Source: a virus
Reading direction: 5' to 3' (one strand)
IMG/VR virus record: IMGVR_UViG_3300031658_000115
Coordinates: 1-24,708 of that record
Length of the DNA stretch: 24,708 nt
Shown here: in pieces, positions 21,269 to 24,708 of the stretch
Layout: each line of letters begins with the position of its first letter
Numbering within the stretch: the stretch's first letter is position 1
Translations under genes and position numbers: made by a program
The notes under the pieces: generated by a model
Database searches by the model: none
What the model saw: only the letters and a program-made list of their open reading frames with translations
What the model was told of the DNA's origin: nothing

Positions 21269-21862
21269 TTATCCTTTTTTAATGTTGGCACGTCTGCCAG
21301 TGAATACGCGAAAAAGTTCCATTGGAACATCTTTGCCAGCCTCCATGCGCTCTTTGACGAAGCCATTAAGCGTTTGGGGATGGACAGCTGTTGCTTGCTT
21401 GTAGTTCAGATTGTGATCACGGAGTTGATCTGTAAAATTCTTACAGTCTTGCTCCTCACCACGACCGAACTTAACCTCAACTGCGCTTTTAATTAAATCT
21501 GCGCCACCGTTCTCACGCAACCAATTAAAACACTGCTGTTGCAGCACTATGAGCTCCGCACGCACACTTTCCTCTTTTGCGCGTTCAATTGCGCCTGATG
21601 AGGGGATGGTGGCTTGTATGATGGGTTTGACCTCGATGGAGAAGCCGTCTGTTAATTCAAACGACCGCATATTGAGTTCTTGCATCATGTCGGGGACATC
21701 GTGCTCTGCCAACATTCTGAGATTCTGCTTCTTTTGCTTCAGCAACTCTTCATCACGTTCGATCTGTTTTTCTAGATCAACCATCTTCTGAGCCAAATCC
21801 GCTAATGCACCTATTTCTTTATTGGATGCTGGTGCCACATCCGCGAGCAGATCTATTTCCAT
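21269..21862 (-). CDS. Coiled-coil early protein, Gam / DUF7173-like
   Basis: The 197-aa product has a long coiled coil at about 18-55 ('LAQKMVDLEKQIERDEELLK'), then a beta-rich part 'LNMRSFELTDGFSIEVKPII', and a C-terminal half with 'NFTDQLRDHN' and 'VHPQTLNGFVKERMEAGKDV'. This order resembles phage proteins described as host-nuclease-inhibitor Gam-like or DUF7173. If so, it would protect DNA ends from host exonucleases. ATG 21862 follows AAGAAAGGAACACAATGTA. A minimal ATG-TAA lies between the binding site and the ATG. It is next to the SSB-like gene, 5 bases apart. Confidence 0.55.
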   Translation of the reverse strand: MEIDLLADVAPASNKEIGALADLAQKMVDLEKQIERDEELLKQKKQNLRMLAEHDVPDMMQELNMRSFELTDGFSIEVKPIIQATIPSSGAIERAKEESVRAELIVLQQQCFNWLRENGGADLIKSAVEVKFGRGEEQDCKNFTDQLRDHNLNYKQATAVHPQTLNGFVKERMEAGKDVPMELFRVFTGRRANIKKG

Positions 21863-21879
21863 TACATTGTGTTCCTTTC

Positions 21880-22239
21880 TTATTTACGAAGCTCAAGTGC
21901 CACAGGCATGTACCAACCTTTGCGCCTGTCACGCTCTCCTTCTTCCATGTTGCGCTCCCAACGGAGCACTCTTACTGTTGGGGATTTTTCGGAGGCAATC
22001 ATACAACAGATCATCACCGCGATTGGATCCCCACCTCCTGGCCAGAGCAGATAATCCTCTGGGCTGAAGTCTTTCATTATCTCACGAGCTTTGCGGATGC
22101 TTGGTGCGGGAACGAACTGGGGCTGATCACTTGCCTCGAAAACAACTTCCAACGCACCATAACGTGCAGCATCAGACAAATCCGGTGTCCAGCCAAACTT
22201 GTTGCGGACTGGGCGATTAACTACATAAACTTTTTGCAC
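21880..22239 (-). CDS. Conserved early phage protein of unknown function (119 aa), GTG start
   Basis: The frame is open to 22314 with a TTG, but the phage-wide block ATGAGAAAGGACAGAAA sits just before GTG 22239, so this GTG is chosen. The product carries 'LSDAARYGALEVVF' (about 21-34), 'SPEDYLLWPGGGDPIAVMIC' (about 59-78) and 'VRVLRWERN', a pattern I associate with small early proteins of many tailed phages. Function is unknown; there is no signal peptide. It is the first gene of the leftward early operon, right beside the putative origin region. Confidence 0.75.
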   Translation of the reverse strand: MQKVYVVNRPVRNKFGWTPDLSDAARYGALEVVFEASDQPQFVPAPSIRKAREIMKDFSPEDYLLWPGGGDPIAVMICCMIASEKSPTVRVLRWERNMEEGERDRRKGWYMPVALELRK

Positions 22240-22269
22240 TTTCTGTCCTTTCTCATTTGTTGAAGGTTT

Positions 22270-22298
22270 ATTATGCCTGAACGCGGGCACAAAAGAAA
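22270..22298 (-). promoter_or_regulatory. Candidate promoter for the leftward early operon
   Basis: Minus strand: -10 CATAAT (22275-22270) with TTTCTT (22298-22293) 17 bases upstream. The downstream CATAATAAA resembles other phage -10 regions here (GATAATAAC, TATAATAAA). The -35 is weak. It lies 30 bases before GTG 22239 and inside the rejected longer frame. Confidence 0.45.
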
Positions 22299-22314
22299 CA
22301 AAAATCTTGCCCAA

Positions 22315-22543
22315 CGAAACCAGAGAACCCAGACTTTGTGGTTTCGCAGTTGTTTTTGGACCCGTCCTTGGAAAATCATAGATAAGTATAAGGGAAGATT
22401 TTTTGTTGTTTTTTATTTTTTAAAATTCTCAGGTTTTTGTGGAGTCTGGTTTCGTTGGTGTGTTTTATTTAATTAAATCAAAGACATAAGAGTGGAACCG
22501 AACCCGAAACCTAAAGATAAACGAAACCGCATCTCTGGTTTCG
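22315..22543. repeat. Iteron-like array of CGAAACC/GGTTTCG, candidate origin or operator region
   Basis: Six exact copies of the heptamer lie in 229 bases: CGAAACC at 22315-22321, 22505-22511 and 22522-22528; GGTTTCG at 22340-22346, 22448-22454 and 22537-22543. Longer matches exist: TCTGGTTTCGTTGG at 22445-22458 is an inverted copy of 22311-22324. Between them are AT-rich stretches (22400-22428, 22461-22478). It occupies the divergent non-coding region between early operons. Whether it is an origin, an operator cluster or both cannot be decided from sequence alone. Confidence 0.7.
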
Positions 22544-22582
22544 ATTTATTGTAAGTCTTTGTTTTTAATGAGAACATAGTTG

Positions 22583-22611
22583 TTGCCTTTATGACAGAAA
22601 AGAGGGATAAT
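22583..22611 (+). promoter_or_regulatory. Sigma-70-type promoter for the rightward early genes
   Basis: -35 TTGCCT (22583-22588), 17-base spacer, -10 GATAAT (22606-22611), nearly identical to 6772-6800 and 16612-16640 on the other strand. The transcript starts about 22618, has a small GGGA/TCCC hairpin (22621-22636), then the ribosome-binding block for ATG 22658. Confidence 0.88.
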
Positions 22612-22657
22612 AACTGCATTGGGAAGAATAACTCCCTTAACTGAGAAAGGAAACAAA

Positions 22658-23035
22658 ATGACACAACGTGAAATAAAATATGAAAGCCCAGCACACAAAA
22701 TCTTTGAAGGCAAAGGTGAGTACAAAGATAATGATGTTATAGCGATAGCATTTGAGTCAAAAAACTACGGCACTCTGCATCGTTTTTACACTTTAGGCAG
22801 TGTTGTTGGATACGCAATCGATAATTGCAAATGCCCATTTGAGTCAGTTGAAAGAGAAAAAGAGCTTGGTCATGAAATTCACTGGGCAAACCAAAACTCA
22901 AGCATGATTACTAGCCATGAACGTGCGCAGGAATATTCATTCATGCAAAAGCATGGCGATAAAATTAAATTCCACGGCAAGACTTTTGAGATTGTCCCAA
23001 CACCAAATAACAACATATCTCTTAAATTAGTATAG
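22658..23035 (+). CDS. Hypothetical early protein (125 aa)
   Basis: ATG 22658 is chosen because CTGAGAAAGGAAACAAA precedes it; the frame opens 13 codons earlier with TTG, which would include the leader hairpin. I do not recognise a family. It has an N-terminal basic segment, a central beta-rich part ('DVIAIAFESKNYGTLHRFYT'), two Cys ('NCKCPFESV'), a helical charged part ('HERAQEYSFMQKHGDKI') and a short beta tail. No membrane segment. It is the first gene of the rightward early unit beside the iteron region, often the place of host-takeover genes. Confidence 0.75.
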   Translation: MTQREIKYESPAHKIFEGKGEYKDNDVIAIAFESKNYGTLHRFYTLGSVVGYAIDNCKCPFESVEREKELGHEIHWANQNSSMITSHERAQEYSFMQKHGDKIKFHGKTFEIVPTPNNNISLKLV

Positions 23036-23039
23036 TCAT

Positions 23040-23059
23040 CAGGGAGCTTCGGCTCCTTG
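23040..23059 (+). other. Intercistronic UUCG hairpin
   Basis: An 8-bp stem (one G-U pair) CAGGGAGC / GCTCCTTG with an exceptionally stable TTCG loop lies between the two early genes, right after the first stop. There is only TTT after it, so it is a weak terminator at best; it more likely protects or processes the mRNA. It resembles the primase leader hairpin at 19724-19741. Confidence 0.6.
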
Positions 23060-23081
23060 TTTAACTTAGAAAGGAAATAAA

Positions 23082-23369
23082 ATGTTTTGTACAGTATTCC
23101 AAAAAGACAGGTACGACGCAATCAAAGTTGTTGCTTCAGTTGAAGTAGAAACCACCAACGAGCAAGAAGCTCTGAACGAGGCTTACTCCCTGACCCAAAC
23201 CGTTAACCGCTGTTGGTGGCAGAATGATGGCGTGATGAGTTTGTTTTCAGGCGATGGTTGCCCTTCAACCTCGGTGGGGGACATTATCGCGACCCCAAGC
23301 GCATTCTATCAGGTTGAACCAGTTGGGTTTGCGGAAATTGAAGACATCACTAAAATAATTAACTTTTAA
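23082..23369 (+). CDS. Hypothetical early protein (95 aa)
   Basis: ATG 23082 follows CTTAGAAAGGAAATAAA. The N-terminal part is a beta-alpha unit ('DAIKVVASVEVETTNEQEAL'), then 'NRCWWQNDGV', then 'STSVGDIIATPSAFYQVEPV' and 'GFAEIED'. The 'SxSVGDII...YxVxxxGF' ending is a pattern I have seen in small phage and plasmid proteins of unknown function, probably an ASCH- or SH3-like fold. No catalytic residues can be named. It is the second gene of the rightward early unit. Confidence 0.78.
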   Translation: MFCTVFQKDRYDAIKVVASVEVETTNEQEALNEAYSLTQTVNRCWWQNDGVMSLFSGDGCPSTSVGDIIATPSAFYQVEPVGFAEIEDITKIINF

Positions 23370-23382
23370 AGGAGTCTGCAAA

Positions 23383-23562
23383 ATGTTTTTAAAAGTAATG
23401 ATAAATTTCGGGTTATTCCTTATTATCACCGTTCTGCTGGCTGTTGTTCTTTTGGAATGGTCAGTGGGTTGTGGTGAGCCAATCTACAAAGCAGATGGGA
23501 GTTGGGAGACTGGAGAGTGCATGTTCTACGATAATGAGATAAAAAAAGGAACTTGGCGGTGA
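23383..23562 (+). CDS. Small membrane protein with one transmembrane segment (59 aa)
   Basis: ATG 23383 follows AAAGGAGTCTGCAA, a strong ribosome-binding site, 13 bases after the previous stop. Residues about 8-25 form a hydrophobic helix ('NFGLFLIITVLLAVVLLEW'), after which a polar tail contains Cys30, Cys46 and aromatic residues. One Lys near the N-terminus suggests the tail faces the periplasm. It could be an anchor-type superinfection-exclusion or lysis-related protein; there is no decisive motif. It is the last gene before a strong terminator. Confidence 0.78.
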   Translation: MFLKVMINFGLFLIITVLLAVVLLEWSVGCGEPIYKADGSWETGECMFYDNEIKKGTWR

Positions 23563-23603
23563 GGTTTAAAGTATAATTTGTTTACTCCATTTCAAGGTGT
23601 TTG

Positions 23604-23630
23604 GCCCAGATTAAATTCTGGGCTTTTTTT
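23604..23630 (+). terminator. Rho-independent terminator of the rightward early unit
   Basis: A perfect 7-bp stem GCCCAGA (23604-23610) / TCTGGGC (23617-23623) with a six-base loop is followed by seven T. It is 41 bases after the stop of the membrane-protein gene and separates early genes from the terminase genes. Confidence 0.93.
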
Positions 23631-23652
23631 ATTTTCTAAAATAAGACATAAT
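23624..23652 (+). promoter_or_regulatory. Candidate late promoter before the terminase genes
   Basis: CATAAT (23647-23652) followed by TACTT matches the -10 and downstream bases of other phage promoters here (GATAATTACTT at 16617, TATAATTACTA at 13869). At 17 bases the -35 is only the terminator T-run (TTTTTT), so a host-only promoter would be weak and a phage activator may be needed. Tentative. Confidence 0.3.
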
Positions 23653-23707
23653 TACTTCAGTTTTAAAACAGTTGACCACTGAATAGAAAGGTTCTGAACA
23701 AAAAACT

Positions 23708-24274
23708 ATGCCTCCAGAGAACAAAAAAAGAATCGGCAGACCACCAAAGCCAAAAACCCAGCAAACAGTTGTTCAACGTCCTATCAAGGACGGCAGACCT
23801 GTTAACCCAGAAACCTGGGACGGGAGATTCCAATCAGTTGAGCCTTTGGATGTTCAAAAACCAGCAAGGCAAAAACGCTACAAATGGAATCATCACGCCA
23901 CAATCAACTGGATCATGGGTCAGGCAGACCCTGTAGGATTTCTGGCGGCAGTTATGCAGGGTAAAGAAATGTTCCCTGTTTATACAAAAGATCCTGAGGG
24001 GATAGCAACCAAGTCTGGGAAAATATCCGCAGACCCAGAGTTAAGAGTTCTGGCGGCAAAGACTTTGCTGGGCAAATGCGTCCCGGATTTGAAAGCTGTG
24101 GAAATTAAAGCACAGGTACAACAAACACGAGTTTTGGACATAAACAGAATAACAGATGACGACCTCGACACAATTGAAAGAGTTCTTGAACACGCTATCA
24201 TTGACGGAGGTGAGAGCGGAGAGGATGAGGAGATCGTTGAAGGAATTTACCAAGAGATCTTGGGGAACGATTGA
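23708..24274 (+). CDS. Terminase small subunit-like protein (188 aa)
   Basis: The protein directly precedes the terminase large subunit, as small subunits do. The N-terminus is very basic with an AT-hook-like 'KKRIGRPPKPK' (residues 6-16), followed by a Pro/Arg-rich linker. The middle has 'HHATINWIMGQADPVGFLAA' (62-81) and a helical 'PELRVLAAKTLLGKCVPDLK', seen in many phage terminase-associated proteins. The C-terminus is very acidic (Asp/Glu-rich, about 165-185), probably for binding the large subunit. It would recognise phage DNA and load it for packaging. The ribosome-binding site is weak. The assignment rests mainly on position. Confidence 0.7.
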   Translation: MPPENKKRIGRPPKPKTQQTVVQRPIKDGRPVNPETWDGRFQSVEPLDVQKPARQKRYKWNHHATINWIMGQADPVGFLAAVMQGKEMFPVYTKDPEGIATKSGKISADPELRVLAAKTLLGKCVPDLKAVEIKAQVQQTRVLDINRITDDDLDTIERVLEHAIIDGGESGEDEEIVEGIYQEILGND

Positions 24275-24708
24275 ACCAGGACGAGAGTTCCATGACAACT
24301 GGCATATAGACGCAATAAGCGAACATTTGCAAGCGGTTGTGGAAGGTAAAATCCGGAGACTGATTATAAACATCCCTCCTCGGCACATGAAGTCGATATC
24401 AGTGGCGGTGGCTTTGCCTGCATGGACTTGGACCATTCAACCCGAGAAGCGGTTTTTGTTTGCATCTTACGCGAGCTCTCTTTCCATCCGAGATTCAGTT
24501 AAGTGTAGACGGTTGATCGAGTCTCCTTGGTACAAAGATCATTTCGGAGGGATGTTCTCGCTCACAGGTGACCAGAACCAGAAACAACGGTTTGAGAATG
24601 ATAAAACAGGGCAAAGGATCGCAACCTCTGTGGATGGGGCTTTGACAGGAGAGGGTGGAGATATAATTGTTATTGATGATCCTCACAATGTCCGAGAGGC
24701 TGAATCTT
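24225..24708 (+). CDS. terL: Terminase large subunit, N-terminal ATPase part (cut by window end)
   Basis: The frame runs off the right edge (161 codons seen). It shows the packaging ATPase pieces: an adenine-site part 'EFHDNWHIDAISEHL', deviant Walker A 'NIPPRHMKS' (around residues 45-53), 'FLFASYASSLSIRDS', and Walker B 'IIVIDDP' (about 148-154). The terminase motor drives DNA into the prohead; the nuclease domain lies outside the window. ATG 24225 is preceded by a perfect GGAGGTGA 11 bases upstream, within the small-subunit gene, giving a 50-base overlap; TTG at 24237 is an alternative start. Confidence 0.93.
   Translation, partial: MRRSLKEFTKRSWGTIEPGREFHDNWHIDAISEHLQAVVEGKIRRLIINIPPRHMKSISVAVALPAWTWTIQPEKRFLFASYASSLSIRDSVKCRRLIESPWYKDHFGGMFSLTGDQNQKQRFENDKTGQRIATSVDGALTGEGGDIIVIDDPHNVREAES

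Noticed and set aside
22240-22314. N-terminal extension of the 119-aa gene to a TTG at 22314
   Set aside because: The extension would contain the candidate promoter and the ribosome-binding block; GTG 22239 has the standard AGAAAGGA site.
22240-22385. Minus-strand ORF of about 50 aa overlapping the iteron region
   Set aside because: No ribosome-binding site before its ATG, Trp/Arg-rich odd composition, and it runs through the promoter and repeats.
1-24708. tRNA genes, CRISPR repeats, insertion sequences, integrase and attachment sites
   Set aside because: None seen on either strand by eye; no cloverleaf with a CCA end, no regularly spaced repeats, no transposase or recombinase motifs.

Overview
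The window is a piece of a tailed double-stranded DNA phage genome. The evidence is a terminase pair at the right edge, two very large virion-type proteins at the left edge, and between them a compact replication and nucleotide-metabolism block with 1-8 nt gene overlaps and many tiny genes. No integrase, C1-type repressor, tRNA, rRNA, CRISPR array, insertion sequence or phage RNA polymerase is visible. A lytic phage using host sigma-70 RNA polymerase is therefore the simplest reading, but only part of the genome is shown. Twelve genes share an extended Shine-Dalgarno AGAAAGGA. This pairs with a 16S 3' end of the UCCUUUCU type, as found in alpha- and betaproteobacteria, so such a host is inferred. 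A marine origin is a guess from general protein style.

Layout. (1) 1-4232, rightward: the end of the late operon, with two large proteins resembling internal-virion or DNA-ejection proteins. (2) 4216-22239, leftward: the early/middle block. Promoter-like sites (mostly TTGCYT-N17-KATAAT) split it into six transcription units. From right to left these are: (a) 22239-19997, a 119-aa protein, a coiled-coil Gam-like protein, an SSB-like protein and tiny ORFs; (b) 19696-16685, an archaeo-eukaryotic-type primase and a UvrD-like helicase; (c) 16564-13895, two conserved proteins, a flavin oxidoreductase, ThyX and a small HTH-like protein; (d) 13834-7499, a dense set including a HAD phosphatase, a DUF6378/DUF1599-like protein, a short-chain dehydrogenase, a VOC/glyoxalase-fold protein, a zinc-ribbon peptide, a DnaQ-type exonuclease and a DnaE-type polymerase; (e) 7354-6845, a stand-alone C39-like cysteine-peptidase-fold protein with its own promoter and strong terminator; (f) 6725-4216, two small proteins, an SNF2 helicase and a PD-(D/E)xK nuclease. 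(3) 22240-22657, a divergent non-coding region with six copies of CGAAACC/GGTTTCG and AT-rich tracts, a good candidate for the replication origin or a control region. (4) 22658-23562, rightward: three small early proteins ending in a textbook terminator. (5) 23708-24708, rightward: terminase small subunit and the start of the large subunit. The late operon probably continues past the right edge and, if the genome is circularly permuted, re-enters at the left edge.

Working together: primase, DnaE polymerase, separate exonuclease, SSB-like protein and two helicases make a nearly self-contained replication set unlike the T7 or T4 ones. ThyX, the HAD phosphatase and the dehydrogenase/VOC/DUF6378 cluster point to nucleotide supply or modification. 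Most starts were moved inward from the longest open frame because a strong ribosome-binding site or a stop/start overlap marks the real start. Five genes of 30-59 codons are reported in addition to the larger ORFs.
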